The position numbers and the translations under genes are program-made. Source: Bifidobacteriaceae bacterium (GTDB lineage: Bacteria > Actinomycetota > Actinomycetes > Actinomycetales > Bifidobacteriaceae). From it: DNA of 40,303 nucleotides. Each line of letters starts with the position of its first letter. The stretch's first letter is position 1. Of this stretch, positions 8,901 to 16,869 are shown in pieces. The notes under the pieces were generated by a model that was not told where the DNA came from, did not search any database, and was given only the letters and a program-made list of their open reading frames with translations. The stretch lies in assembly GCA_022649925.1 (NCBI GenBank), contig JALCOX010000009.1, forward strand, positions 1 to 40,303. Direction: 5' to 3'.

Positions 8901-10155
8901 CCTCCGCCGGACTTCTGAAGAGACGGCCCTGCAGGGAACCATCCGGCGTGCGCGTTTGGGCGTCGGGTACCACCAGTTTCCCTGGTCTCTTCGGAATCGG
9001 CACCTCGTTGACCATGACCGATCCGATGGACTGAGAGACCCGAGAGGCAACGGCAGCCGCATACGAGGTCGCACTCAGCCGCGGCGGCATGTCGATCTGC
9101 AGCGCATTCATGCCGTCGGGAACCGCCTCGAGAACGGAGAGAACCTCAGGATAGGCACCACGGAAGGTCTGAACGGACTCGTCGTCGTTGCCGACCAGAA
9201 GTACCTTCGTTCCTTCCGATACCAACGCCTGCAGGAAGGAGAACCCCGCCAGAGTCAGCTCCTGTGAATCGTCGACGATGACGACCTCAGGCAGTTGAAA
9301 GGAGCCGTCGCCTTCGCGGGCGTGCTGAATGCTGTCTTCCGCGGCAACAAGAACAAAGGCGTTGTCGACTCTGAACTCGTCGGGATAGCGTTGGCTCACT
9401 TCTCGCGCATATTCCACGCGCAGGGCGACTGCCAGATCCCACTCCACGCACTGCCTGGGATCCTGGTCGAAGCCCTTCTCGCAATCGCGCAGATCAGCGT
9501 CGGAATCGATGCGGAAATGCAGCTCGCTGAGGCGGGCAAACATGTCGCGCAACTGAGCGGCAAAAGACGAGGTCATCATTTGAGCGAAAACGTCTTCGGT
9601 CGTTTGGGGGGCCGCGGGGTTTTCTCGCGACGAAGATTTCTCCTCACGCAATGAAAAATACTTCTTCAGCAGTGAGCACGTTGAGCACGACACGTCGTCT
9701 CCAACGCGCACGTGGTGGAGATGATGACCGAGAACACTGCGAATCAATTGGTCCTGTTCCGCACCGTCGAGGAGTTTGGGAGGAGTCAGATTTCGCGCCT
9801 GACGGTCTCTCGCGAGAGTATCGAAAGCAAGCGCCACCAGCGTCTTCACCGGCCTGCTCACCACGCTGTTACCGACGGCGGTCACCGCTCGATTGCTCAG
9901 CTCGTCGGCCTTGAGACGGTGCGAGACGATGAGAAAGCTTCTGCCGTGCCGGACGCGCTCGGCGTTGTCCGGTGAAATGAAAGTTTCATAACACAGCGTG
10001 GTTTTGCCGGCCTTCGGAGAGCCCGAGATGCTCAGAACCTGCGTCGGGACACCATTCTTGACAAGACTTCCGGTCAGCAGCGCGTGCACCAACTCCGTCA
10101 CCTCACTGCGGCGCACTTCATCCCCCGATACCTTTTCACCCTTGTCTGAAGTCAT
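5965..10155 (-). CDS. adnA: AdnA-type helicase-nuclease subunit with Fe-S nuclease domain
   Basis: This 1396-residue protein is the partner of AdnB. Walker A is present as GSPKAGKT (residues 45-52), but the helicase core is degenerate. Walker B reads VIVDDSQE, motif III is VGNDDESVQTFRG instead of the usual GDxxQSIY, and motif V reads ATPAGASGVEKK instead of the usual HxxKGLEW. The C-terminal nuclease is intact: LSPSSVDQLWRCP, the catalytic DYKTGKK (1215-1221), and four cysteines (C1006, C1361, C1364, C1370) that match an AddB/AdnA-type Fe-S cluster. A weak motor with an active nuclease fits what is known of mycobacterial AdnA. A TAGAAT box 6 nt before the ATG and an AAAGG directly abutting it suggest a leaderless transcript. 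Confidence 0.88.
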   Translation of the reverse strand: MTSDKGEKVSGDEVRRSEVTELVHALLTGSLVKNGVPTQVLSISGSPKAGKTTLCYETFISPDNAERVRHGRSFLIVSHRLKADELSNRAVTAVGNSVVSRPVKTLVALAFDTLARDRQARNLTPPKLLDGAEQDQLIRSVLGHHLHHVRVGDDVSCSTCSLLKKYFSLREEKSSSRENPAAPQTTEDVFAQMMTSSFAAQLRDMFARLSELHFRIDSDADLRDCEKGFDQDPRQCVEWDLAVALRVEYAREVSQRYPDEFRVDNAFVLVAAEDSIQHAREGDGSFQLPEVVIVDDSQELTLAGFSFLQALVSEGTKVLLVGNDDESVQTFRGAYPEVLSVLEAVPDGMNALQIDMPPRLSATSYAAAVASRVSQSIGSVMVNEVPIPKRPGKLVVPDAQTRTPDGSLQGRLFRSPAEELDDLVWNVKDTKLRNPGLEWRDLEVIAHDNATLQMIGHRFETENIPVSYSSVSRPLKEEPVVQGLLALLSLVDLAQRAEREDLTSETAAALVEQLKRAANSPLFTVPTAWGGERPLRLQRLTAAVASLAVLEAMASAQSDENILDDAASRFTLLHQAWVRLRGDVDNDSDAPIGVNGLFSLLVLGDQEVRDVLSGMIDSILSRGRRQSDAAHTLADDDVAALMRLIDVVRTAAAQKGEGESPVHVYETLWFVWDACSLAQVWQERALSATVEGRTANRLLDTVIRLFNHASAVTEDETLADFVERISSLDIEADSLAKVAPQEDAVSVATPAGASGVEKKYVWIPSLQQDVWPNLTPRNTLFGAEVLADTVLSGRLHRATSPNGDSESDRGAVLDSRRIRLATLYSEMKSFLVALTRASVRVTVSAVLSDTAVPSEFLLAFLPELFGSTGSGESSAQAFTQVGGPSLMRARIPAEGAVPDVGGASEAGTDLRGGLDTSERGLVAIARARLTRHLSQGSTTPLPPEVADAVKTLAYLARQGVQGADPQTWGFVDVSEAEETERDDAEASPESLPVTLSPSSVDQLWRCPLKWAMENKYNGPRSGNAATSFGTLIHGCAEEATQLGLDRSASFEELRDHMLSHFKQTRAQQTPSDKVADLYTIAQQDRKAAAVLENIATYFVESRNPLYGIDTQREKPVKNELPPAGALTGVEAEKSFRAQFSLRSILPMVEHALTGASQENGKDAHTLSAEVAAALSALADGFDADFSQKAVITLSGRIDRLEYRERRGNRIVDVVDYKTGKKHTGSSVFSDLQLVCYQLGLLFTQDPNDSVTVERSVLFDVEAGAAPASAAGAIEAAYQPALFESREAFNEHFTPRPRAPHIGSLFKETDPYPVAFEAMNRLEEAAAGNETLMWCLSMIARIFYAAGYKQSDHFVPKRGPACTFCAFKGICPAWPEVSQTVYGPSHGGQAHVGRAEK

Positions 10156-10161
10156 CCTTTA

Positions 10162-10167
10162 ATTCTA
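10162..10167 (-). promoter_or_regulatory. -10 box of adnA, leaderless arrangement
   Basis: On the minus strand TAGAAT is followed by exactly 6 nt and then the adnA ATG at 10155, so transcription would start at or next to the A of the start codon. No good -35 was found at the expected distance. Confidence 0.5.
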
Positions 10168-10287
10168 ATGTGAGGCCCTCACACCCATCAGGCATGACTC
10201 ATCTTCAGCCTTTCTTCAGGCGCGTCCATTAATTTCGCCTTCAATAAGTACGAGCACTTCGCTGTGCCCAACGCGACGGAGCAACCG

Positions 10288-11163
10288 ATGGTCACCACAC
10301 GACTCCCCTCACGCAAAGACGTGGAGACACCCACGCCGAACTCGGCCGAACCGGACTTTGTCATGGGAATCAACGTGAAATCCCCTCACCTCATCGTTCC
10401 TCTGCGCGAATTGCTCGACGAAGAGGACGCGACTTCAGGCGTGAACGGGCGACATCGCCTGGTGCATCCAAGCCTTCTTCTGGTCGACCGCCGCAAGCGT
10501 TTTATCGGTTTGACCGTCACCGCTGTCATCGTGGCGAGCTTCCTGTGGCTGCTCTTTCTTGGACATTCTCAAGCGAGCGCCCTGTCATCTCAACCGCTGA
10601 CCGCTACCTCATCCTCAGAGTCCACCGCGGAGACCTTCCGCAGCCGCACTGAGCCCGCCACAGCATCTCTGGGTAAGGGAAAATGGAAAGTCGGTTCCGA
10701 CCTTCCTCCTGGCCGCTATACCATTTCCGTCGCCCATGGGACCGGCAATATTTCGTCGGTGAAGGAAAACGGCGCGCGAGGCATCAACGAAATCCTCTCG
10801 GCGCATCCCTCCACGGGCATGCGGGTGAAAACCGTCACCACAGATCTTGAAGAGGGAGAGATTGTTTCAATCGGCCACCTTGACCAGGTGCTTTTTTCGC
10901 CCGCGCCAGAAGTGCAGACGACCACTCTGACAGCCGGAACATGGGTCGTCGGATTTGATGTCGCTGCAGGGCAATACAGGGCTTTTGCAAAATCCCGTGG
11001 ACAGGGAACTCTATCGATTCTTGTCGGAGGCGTTGCGATCAAGAATGAGATTCTCGGCGCCGTTGGCGGCACCGGCAGAAACTCGTTACCTCTCACCCTC
11101 GTCGAAGGTCAAACAGTTTCGATTCACGGGTTGAACACCGTTGTGTTGGAAAAGAGGAAATAA
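10288..11163 (+). CDS. Membrane-anchored protein with two tandem extracytoplasmic repeats
   Basis: I do not recognise a named function. The start is set at ATG 10288 (MVTTRLPSRK, 291 residues) because GGAG lies 6 nt upstream; a GTG at 10264 would add 8 residues. The layout is an N-terminal cytoplasmic segment of about 70 residues, one transmembrane helix (FIGLTVTAVIVASFLWLLFLG, about residues 72-92), a Ser/Thr-rich linker, then two related repeats of about 80 residues. The first repeat contains GKWKVGSDLPPGRYT and EGEIVSIGHLDQVLF; the second contains GTWVVGFDVAAGQYR and EGQTVSIHGLNTVVL. Shared features are GxWxVGxDxxxGxY at the start, NEIL in the middle and EGxxVSIxxLxxV at the end. Similar beta-rich modules occur in actinobacterial exported proteins of unknown role. 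It is tail-to-tail with tRNA-Ser, with almost no gap. Confidence 0.75.
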   Translation: MVTTRLPSRKDVETPTPNSAEPDFVMGINVKSPHLIVPLRELLDEEDATSGVNGRHRLVHPSLLLVDRRKRFIGLTVTAVIVASFLWLLFLGHSQASALSSQPLTATSSSESTAETFRSRTEPATASLGKGKWKVGSDLPPGRYTISVAHGTGNISSVKENGARGINEILSAHPSTGMRVKTVTTDLEEGEIVSIGHLDQVLFSPAPEVQTTTLTAGTWVVGFDVAAGQYRAFAKSRGQGTLSILVGGVAIKNEILGAVGGTGRNSLPLTLVEGQTVSIHGLNTVVLEKRK

Positions 11164-11165
11164 AG

Positions 11166-11252
11166 CGGAGCGGGGGGGATTCGAACCCCCGAAGGAATTA
11201 CTTCCTTAACACCTTAGCAGGGTGCCCCTTTCGGCCACTCAGGCACCGCTCC
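11166..11252 (-). tRNA. tRNA-Ser (GCT)
   Basis: An 87-nt class II tRNA on the minus strand. The acceptor stem GGAGCGG pairs perfectly with CCGCTCC. The anticodon stem-loop is GCACC-CTGCTAA-GGTGT with anticodon GCT. A long variable arm (AAGGAAG...CTTCCTT type) and the T-arm GGGGGTTCGAATCCCCC are present. CCA is not encoded. Confidence 0.95.
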
Positions 11253-11281
11253 ACTGCTGTCACAAAGAACAACGAGTCATT

Positions 11282-11287
11282 ACTATA
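11282..11287 (-). promoter_or_regulatory. Candidate -10 box for tRNA-Ser (GCT)
   Basis: TATAGT on the minus strand lies about 30 nt upstream of the tRNA 5' end, between the EamA permease stop and the tRNA. The -35 region is weak, so the tRNA may also be read through from the permease gene. Confidence 0.4.
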
Positions 11288-11291
11288 CCAT

Positions 11292-12224
11292 CTATGCAGG
11301 ATGTCGGTCGCCCGAGAATGTCACAATCACCGCCACCATCACCATCACGATTCCCACGAGCTCCAAAATTGAAGGAATTTCGCCAAACGCAAGGCCCACC
11401 ACTACTGCGGCTGCAGGGTTGATTGACTGCATGACCGAGAAGGCACCCGACGTGAGCCGGGGCATAATGAGCTGGTCCAAAACGTAGGGAAGGAACGAGC
11501 CTAGCAGCGAGCCGCACATCAACAGAGCCACGAGCTTGAGCGCCCCTACTCCACCGAGGCTCCACGAGGCTCCCGCGCGCGGGTGAATAACTGCAGCGAC
11601 AGCAGGCACTGCCAAAAACAGGGATTGCAGGGCGAAGCCAATTGCCACCGCAATCGTCAGGTAGTCGATCGAGTGACCGGTGAAAGAAACCTTCCGTCCC
11701 ACCACAATGTAGGTACCCCACATGCTGGCGCTGCACAGAATCGCGATGAAGCCCACCATGAAGTTTCCCGACGAAGGTGAGGCGAAGGAGATGCCCGCCA
11801 AAAGCACCACGCCCAGGGCAGCAACGACGATACCGACGCGCTCGTGCCAATCCTTGCCCGTAACGACCGCCACCGTCAGCGGTCCCAGGAACTCAATCGA
11901 GACGGCAATCCCCATGTCCATATTGTCGACCGCAATGTAGAACACCGTATTCATCACGGTGATGGCGACGCCGAGAATCACGATGGTCACCCAGGCGCGC
12001 CGCTTCCGGGGAAGGTTCTTGCGAACGGACTTGCGCCACGGCCGCCGCCACGCCAGCAGAGCCAGTGCGAGAAAGCCCACGCGGTACCACGCGGCATACA
12101 GTGGCTCGATCTCAGAGAAGGCGTCTTTGACAAGCCCTGTCGCCACGTACAGAGAAACGCTTTGGATCACCACCAAGATCCACGCGGGCGTTGCGTTGAT
12201 GGCCCTCACGATCCCTTGTTTCAC
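11292..12224 (-). CDS. EamA/DMT-family permease (RhtA-like)
   Basis: A 310-residue integral membrane protein with about ten hydrophobic helices arranged as two five-helix EamA repeats, the drug/metabolite transporter fold. Recognisable segments are YAAWYRVGFLALALLAWRR in repeat 1, IAVSIEFLGPLTVAVVTG at its end (like the RhtA threonine/homoserine exporter group), and FSVMQSINPAAAVVVGLAFGE near the C-terminus, where such exporters carry a conserved Pro/Ala-rich helix. It probably exports an amino acid or related metabolite. The start is GTG 12224; an in-frame TAG lies just upstream. TAGCGT is placed 6 nt before the GTG, again suggesting a leaderless message. tRNA-Ser lies 39 nt downstream. Confidence 0.85.
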   Translation of the reverse strand: MKQGIVRAINATPAWILVVIQSVSLYVATGLVKDAFSEIEPLYAAWYRVGFLALALLAWRRPWRKSVRKNLPRKRRAWVTIVILGVAITVMNTVFYIAVDNMDMGIAVSIEFLGPLTVAVVTGKDWHERVGIVVAALGVVLLAGISFASPSSGNFMVGFIAILCSASMWGTYIVVGRKVSFTGHSIDYLTIAVAIGFALQSLFLAVPAVAAVIHPRAGASWSLGGVGALKLVALLMCGSLLGSFLPYVLDQLIMPRLTSGAFSVMQSINPAAAVVVGLAFGEIPSILELVGIVMVMVAVIVTFSGDRHPA

Positions 12225-12230
12225 ACCTTC

Positions 12231-12236
12231 ACGCTA
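12231..12236 (-). promoter_or_regulatory. -10-like box of the EamA permease gene, leaderless arrangement
   Basis: TAGCGT on the minus strand followed by 6 nt (GAAGGT) and the GTG start. The AAGG in the spacer is too close to the start to act as a normal Shine-Dalgarno. Confidence 0.35.
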
Positions 12237-12308
12237 CTCCTGCCCTCCTTCGTTCTCCTCCAGCCGACACGCTTCCTCAAATCCCCCGCCTCTCATACCA
12301 TGGTCTGC

Positions 12309-13583
12309 ATGAGCACCTCACCCCGTTCCCAAGCCGTCAAGCGCGACTGGGGCCACGACGAAACGGGCTGCACCGTGCTCCACATCGACATGGACGCCTT
12401 CTACGCCTCATGCGAGATTGCACGACATCCAGAGCTCAAGGGCAAGCCTGTCATCATCGGCACCGGCAACCGTGCCGTCGTGTCGGCGGCGAGTTACGAG
12501 GCACGCGCCTACGGCATCAACTCCGCCATGCCCGTGGCAAGCGCCCGCCGCAAATGTCCGCAGGGCATTTATCTGCCAGTGGACATGGCCTACTACCGTT
12601 CCATCTCACGCCACATCTTTGACCTCATCGCCACCGTCACTGACCAGATTGAACAGGTTTCAGTCGACGAGGCGTATGTCGACGTTTCGGCGGCACTGCT
12701 GAGGTGGCACCGCCCAACGGCAATCGCCGCCTGGATCAGACAGCACGTCAGCGAAACCTTCAACGTCACGTGCTCCGTGGGGATCGCCGCCAACAAACTC
12801 ATCGCAAAACTCGCCTCGACCAACGCCAAGCCGGATGGGATGCTGCTCGTCCCCCTCGCCCGTCATGCCGAGTTCATTCGCATGCTTCCCCTGCGTTCAA
12901 TTCCTGGGGTGGGTCCCGCGTCCGCCGAGCGATTCCGCAGGTGGGGAGTCGAAACCGTCGCACAGCTCGCCACCCTGAGCGAAAATGAAATCACTCAGAT
13001 CACGGGCTCGAAAGTGCACGCCCACGGCCTCTGGCTCGCAGCCCAAGGTAAAGACGATCGCAGAGTCACGCCGCACACCCCGGAAAAATCAATCGGCAAC
13101 GAGCGCACCTTTATGACAGACACCACAGATCTCCAAGAAGTCTCGAATCTGTTGCGTCGAAGCAGCGAGGATGTCGCGGCCACTCTGCGCGCACGGGGTC
13201 TCCTCGCGCGAACGATCACGACCAAGCTGCGCTACGAAGACCTCAGCTACGGCACCAAGGCACTGACTTTGAGTGCGCCCGTCGACTCAGCGGCCTCGAT
13301 TTTTCCCACCGCGCGCAAGCTGCTCTTCGCCTTGCTGCATATGGAGAAGACGGACACCGAGCTCCCCCGCCCCGTGCGTCTGGCGGGAGTGAGCGCTTCT
13401 GGGCTGTCACCGGCCCAGTCCACGGCTCTGCAGCCAGCATTGGACCTCGGATTCGATGTGGAAACGGCGGAGGATGGCCCCGACCTCGGGGTCGAACCCC
13501 AAAAGCTGAGAACCGCAGAAAAGACACTCGATTCCATCAGGACTCGGTACGGAAAAGGCTCAGTTCACCTCGGCGTGGGCTAA
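12309..13583 (+). CDS. dinB: DNA polymerase IV (Y family)
   Basis: A translesion DNA polymerase of 424 residues from ATG 12309 (MSTSPRSQAV). Metal-binding catalytic residues are visible in HIDMDAFYAS (D27) and VSVDEAYVDV (D120, E121). Other family features are the dNTP-contacting VVSAASYEARAYGI, the SVGIAANKLIAKLAS palm segment, the helix-hairpin-helix PLRSIPGVGPASAERF, and the little-finger domain from about residue 250 (EKSIGNERTF...). No beta-clamp motif is obvious at the extreme C-terminus (KGSVHLGVG). An ATG at 12300 would add MVC; neither has a Shine-Dalgarno. TACCAT lies 7 nt before the 12309 ATG, which favours that start on a leaderless mRNA. It converges with dapC, leaving 8 nt between stops. 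Confidence 0.93.
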   Translation: MSTSPRSQAVKRDWGHDETGCTVLHIDMDAFYASCEIARHPELKGKPVIIGTGNRAVVSAASYEARAYGINSAMPVASARRKCPQGIYLPVDMAYYRSISRHIFDLIATVTDQIEQVSVDEAYVDVSAALLRWHRPTAIAAWIRQHVSETFNVTCSVGIAANKLIAKLASTNAKPDGMLLVPLARHAEFIRMLPLRSIPGVGPASAERFRRWGVETVAQLATLSENEITQITGSKVHAHGLWLAAQGKDDRRVTPHTPEKSIGNERTFMTDTTDLQEVSNLLRRSSEDVAATLRARGLLARTITTKLRYEDLSYGTKALTLSAPVDSAASIFPTARKLLFALLHMEKTDTELPRPVRLAGVSASGLSPAQSTALQPALDLGFDVETAEDGPDLGVEPQKLRTAEKTLDSIRTRYGKGSVHLGVG

Positions 13584-13591
13584 ACCAGGGG

Positions 13592-14725
13592 TTACAGCGT
13601 GGCGAGTCGAGCTGCAGCCGCATCGATGTCCGCGTCGCTCGCCGTGGCCGAAAAACGCAGGTAGGCGCTATCGCCATAGAATTCGCCGGGGCTGACGATG
13701 AGGCCGAGGCGAGCGAGTGCGTCGATGTCCTTCCAGCAATCCCCCGACAGAGCGCGCACCCACACGTAGAGAGCACCCTCGGGCATGCTCGCGTCGTATC
13801 CGCCGGCCCGCAGCCCTGCAACGAGGCGAGCCAGCCGACTGGCGTACCGCTCATGCTGAACGTTCACAGCATTTGAGTCGTCGAGACCCGCTGCCATCGC
13901 CGCCTGCACGGGTCCCGGGATGATGAGACCGATCTGTTTGCGGAAGTTTTGCATGCGAGCGAGAATCTCGCTGTCACCGGCGATGAAGGCAGTGCGATAT
14001 CCGGCCATATTCGACTGCTTACTCAGCGAATATAGGCACAGCACGCCGTCCGCGTTCGTCCCACAAACATCGGCGTCCAAGATGCCAGGAGCAGCGCTGC
14101 GAGCGCCCTCACCTTCCACCCACGTCATGAGGGCGTAGCATTCATCGGACACCACCACGGCACCGATTCTCCTGGCAGCCGCAACAATTGCGGAGAGTTG
14201 CGCGGCGCTGAGCGTCTCGCCCGTCGGATTGCTGGGAGAATTCACCCACACCATCCCGACGTTGTCGAGATTCTCCCACGCCGAGGTGTCCGCGACGTCG
14301 AGCTTGACGACCTCGCATCCCGCCAATTGCGTTCCGATTTCATACGTGGGGTATGAGATCTTTGGCTGCACGACCTTTGACCCCGCAGGCAGCTGGAGTA
14401 GCGACGCCATGAGCGCCACCGCCTCCTTGGACCCCACGCTCGGCAGAACCGACGCTGCGAGCGCCGATATATCCGTCCCGCGCTCGCGCTGGAACCAGTG
14501 CGATATTGCCGTCTGCAACTGTGAGGTACCCACTGTCGTGGGATAGCCGAAGGCGTTGGGATCGTCGGCGGCTTCCGCGAGCGCCGAACGAACGGAGGTA
14601 GGAACCGGGTCTACCGGAGACCCGACAGAGAGATCAATCATGCCCCCTGCGGCTGCTGCAGCAACTTTTTTGGCGCCATTGAGGCGTTCCCACCTGTAGG
14701 GGGTCGCGAAACTGTGAAAAGACAT
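13592..14725 (-). CDS. dapC: Succinyldiaminopimelate transaminase, PLP class I aminotransferase
   Basis: A 377-residue fold-type I aminotransferase predicted to transfer the amino group from glutamate to N-succinyl-2-amino-6-oxopimelate in diaminopimelate/lysine synthesis. It shows the N-terminal GGMIDLSVGSPVDPVP, the substrate/PLP segment WVNSPSNPTGE with the conserved Asn, VSDECYALM with the PLP-binding Asp, and YSLSKQSNMAGYR with the Schiff-base Lys. It directly follows fdxA (31-nt gap), the arrangement seen in many actinobacteria (for example the mycobacterial ferredoxin-dapC pair), which is the main reason for dapC rather than a generic aminotransferase. No clear Shine-Dalgarno precedes the ATG, so coupling to fdxA is likely. 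Confidence 0.88.
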   Translation of the reverse strand: MSFHSFATPYRWERLNGAKKVAAAAAGGMIDLSVGSPVDPVPTSVRSALAEAADDPNAFGYPTTVGTSQLQTAISHWFQRERGTDISALAASVLPSVGSKEAVALMASLLQLPAGSKVVQPKISYPTYEIGTQLAGCEVVKLDVADTSAWENLDNVGMVWVNSPSNPTGETLSAAQLSAIVAAARRIGAVVVSDECYALMTWVEGEGARSAAPGILDADVCGTNADGVLCLYSLSKQSNMAGYRTAFIAGDSEILARMQNFRKQIGLIIPGPVQAAMAAGLDDSNAVNVQHERYASRLARLVAGLRAGGYDASMPEGALYVWVRALSGDCWKDIDALARLGLIVSPGEFYGDSAYLRFSATASDADIDAAAARLATL

Positions 14726-14756
14726 GGATCAGAAGCGAGTGCGCTTGCGCAGCCGC

Positions 14757-15077
14757 TCAGTCCTCCTTGGCGGGGACGGCAGTGATGCGCGGATGGTCGT
14801 GATCAATCTGACCGAATGCCTGCGCTCCACCCTGATCGCCGACTTCTGCGAAATACTCAGTCGCGACGTCCTTGTACCACGCCCACTCCTCGGGGAGGTC
14901 GTCTTCGTAGAAGATTGCCTCGACGGGGCAGGCCGGTTCGCAGGCGCCGCAGTCCACGCACTCGTTGGGATTGATGTACAAGGTGCGCTGACCCTCGTAG
15001 ATGCAATCGACCGGGCACTCATCAACGCATGCCTTGTCTTTGACATCGATGCACGGTTCAGCAATCACGTATGCCAT
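14757..15077 (-). CDS. fdxA: Ferredoxin, 3Fe-4S/4Fe-4S (7Fe) type
   Basis: A 106-residue cytosolic electron carrier. The N-terminal cluster region has C-x7-C-x3-C spacing (PCIDVKDKACVDECPVDC), typical of a seven-iron ferredoxin. The second motif is CVDCGACEPACPVEA (C-x2-C-x2-C-x3-CP) for the 4Fe-4S cluster. The C-terminus is acidic (DLPEEWAWYK...). GGAAGGA lies about 7 nt before the ATG, giving a confident start. It is first in an operon with dapC, and a promoter is proposed just upstream. Confidence 0.95.
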   Translation of the reverse strand: MAYVIAEPCIDVKDKACVDECPVDCIYEGQRTLYINPNECVDCGACEPACPVEAIFYEDDLPEEWAWYKDVATEYFAEVGDQGGAQAFGQIDHDHPRITAVPAKED

Positions 15078-15115
15078 GGTGGATCCTTCCGAGTTGCATT
15101 TCAGGTTCTGCTCTT

Positions 15116-15143
15116 AGCCTACCGAGGCCGCTCGATTGCGCAA
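15116..15143 (-). promoter_or_regulatory. Candidate promoter of fdxA-dapC
   Basis: On the minus strand TTGCGC (15143-15138) and TAGGCT (15121-15116) are separated by 16 bp and sit about 40 nt upstream of the fdxA ATG. This is a reasonable vegetative sigma-factor promoter. Confidence 0.45.
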
Positions 15144-15192
15144 ACTATCGTATCGAATTCGGTCGTGTTGTCCGTTTTTGTCCTCACATCAG

Positions 15193-16722
15193 TCAGTGAG
15201 ACTCGTGAACCTGCTCTTGGAGATCGGGCATTATATGCTCGTCAGTCGGCGTCTGCAGGAGCGAGTGCCTGTAGGAATACGAGAAGTAAATGACGAAGCC
15301 CACCGCCAGCCACACCAGGAATCGCACCCAGGTGAGCAGCGAGAGATTGAGCATGAGCCACAGGCACGATAGCGAAGTCAGAATGGGTACAACCGGACTG
15401 CCGGGAACCTTGATGGTCCGCTCGAGATCCGGGCGCGAACGGCGCAGGATCGGGATGCTCAGGGCGACGAGCATGAAGGCGCTCAACGTGCCGATGTTGA
15501 CCATGTCGGAGAGCACGGTGACGTCGAAAGTTGAGGCCATGATGGCCACGACGATGCTCCCGGCGATCTGGAGACGGGCGGGGGTACCGCGCTTGGACGT
15601 CTTGGAGAGCGCACGCGGCAGGAGGCCGTCGCGGCTCATGGCGAAGATGATGCGCGTGAGTCCCAGCAACAGCACCATGACAACTGTGGTGAGCCCAATG
15701 ACGATGCCCAACGCGATGACCTTTGCCGCCCACGTGGCGCCGACCAGCTCAAATGCGGTGGTGAGGGACGGATCCTTGACCGCCGCCAGCTGCTTGTACG
15801 AAACCATTCCAGTGGTGACGATGGCGACGAGGACGTAGAGAATCGTCACCATGATCACACCCAGTGTGATGCCGCGCGGAACGGTCTTCTTGGGATTAAC
15901 AGCCTCTTCAGAGGCCGTGGCGACCACATCGAAGCCGATGAAGGCAAAGAACACGAGTGCCGCTCCGGAGATGATGCCCGAAACGCCGTAGATCGATGGC
16001 GCCTGACCGGTGACCCATTGGAAGAGCGGCTGGAACCACACTCCCGTCTCCTCGGGGTTGGAGCTCAGCGACGAGGCCGGCTCGCTCGGCGGGATGAAGG
16101 GGGTGAAATTGGAAGCCTTGATGAAGAAGAATCCAGCAACCACGATGAAGAGAACGATGATGATCTTGACGATGGCGAGCACGTTGTTGACGTGAGAACC
16201 GATTTCGGTGCCCAGCACGAGCAGAATCGTGAAGAATGCGATGACGACAATGGGCGCAAAATCGACAGTGATCGAGCCGACCTTGACCGACGTCGTGATC
16301 CCAACTCCCAGGAGCCGCAGGAAATCGTTGACGTAGACGCTCCAGTATTTCGAAATGACCGAACCCGCCATGAGCATTTCGAGAATCATGTCCCAGCCAA
16401 TGATCCAAGCGACGAGCTCGCCCATCGTGGAATAGGTGAAGGTGTAGGCCGAACCTGCGACGGGTGCAACGGACGACAACTCCGCGTAACACAAGGCGGC
16501 GCACCCACACACGACCGCCGCGATGAGAAAGCTGATGATGGCGGCAGGCCCCGCGTGGAAGGCGACGGCTTGCGCCCCCACCGAAAAGATGCCCGCGCCC
16601 ACAGCGACCGCCACGCCCATGAAGGCGAGGTCTCGAGTGTGAAGTGTTCTCCTGAGAGAGTGGCCCGCTTCTTTGGACTCTTCCAGAGAATGCTCAATGG
16701 TCTTCTTGCGAAGAACGTGCAT
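15193..16722 (-). CDS. APC-superfamily amino-acid permease
   Basis: A cytoplasmic-membrane amino-acid transporter of about 509 residues with roughly twelve helices, in the YfnA/cationic amino-acid transporter group. The start at ATG 16722 (MHVLRKKTIE) is fixed by GAGGAGG 8 nt upstream; an in-frame start at 16764 would add 14 residues. Helix 1 carries the APC substrate-binding signature GVAVAVGAGIFSVGA. The segment FFAFIGFDVVATASEEAVNPKKTVPRG marks helix 6 and the following conserved loop, and LTRIIFAMSRDGLLPRALSK marks helix 8. The C-terminus ends in a short polar tail. The exact amino acid carried is not clear; a broad or cationic substrate is typical of the group. Its neighbours suggest no specific pathway. 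Confidence 0.88.
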   Translation of the reverse strand: MHVLRKKTIEHSLEESKEAGHSLRRTLHTRDLAFMGVAVAVGAGIFSVGAQAVAFHAGPAAIISFLIAAVVCGCAALCYAELSSVAPVAGSAYTFTYSTMGELVAWIIGWDMILEMLMAGSVISKYWSVYVNDFLRLLGVGITTSVKVGSITVDFAPIVVIAFFTILLVLGTEIGSHVNNVLAIVKIIIVLFIVVAGFFFIKASNFTPFIPPSEPASSLSSNPEETGVWFQPLFQWVTGQAPSIYGVSGIISGAALVFFAFIGFDVVATASEEAVNPKKTVPRGITLGVIMVTILYVLVAIVTTGMVSYKQLAAVKDPSLTTAFELVGATWAAKVIALGIVIGLTTVVMVLLLGLTRIIFAMSRDGLLPRALSKTSKRGTPARLQIAGSIVVAIMASTFDVTVLSDMVNIGTLSAFMLVALSIPILRRSRPDLERTIKVPGSPVVPILTSLSCLWLMLNLSLLTWVRFLVWLAVGFVIYFSYSYRHSLLQTPTDEHIMPDLQEQVHESH

Positions 16723-16869
16723 GAATGATTCCTCCTCGTTGCCAAGCAGGCTGGGGAGTACCACGTCTCACCAATGCGTCTTTGCTCAGCGTCCCAAAAT
16801 TACCGTTTGAATACTACCGGTTTCGTGCAGGCGCGCGAAACTACTCACGTTCCTGCGTGTGCTCCATTG

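Noticed and set aside
5965-10155. adnA as a decaying pseudogene
   Set aside because: The frame is intact over 1396 codons, the nuclease and Fe-S residues are conserved, and a weak motor is normal for AdnA.
11844-12299. Upstream extension of the dinB reading frame
   Set aside because: It would run antisense through the EamA permease and encodes basic, His/Arg-rich sequence with no family resemblance; the polymerase domain begins near 12309.
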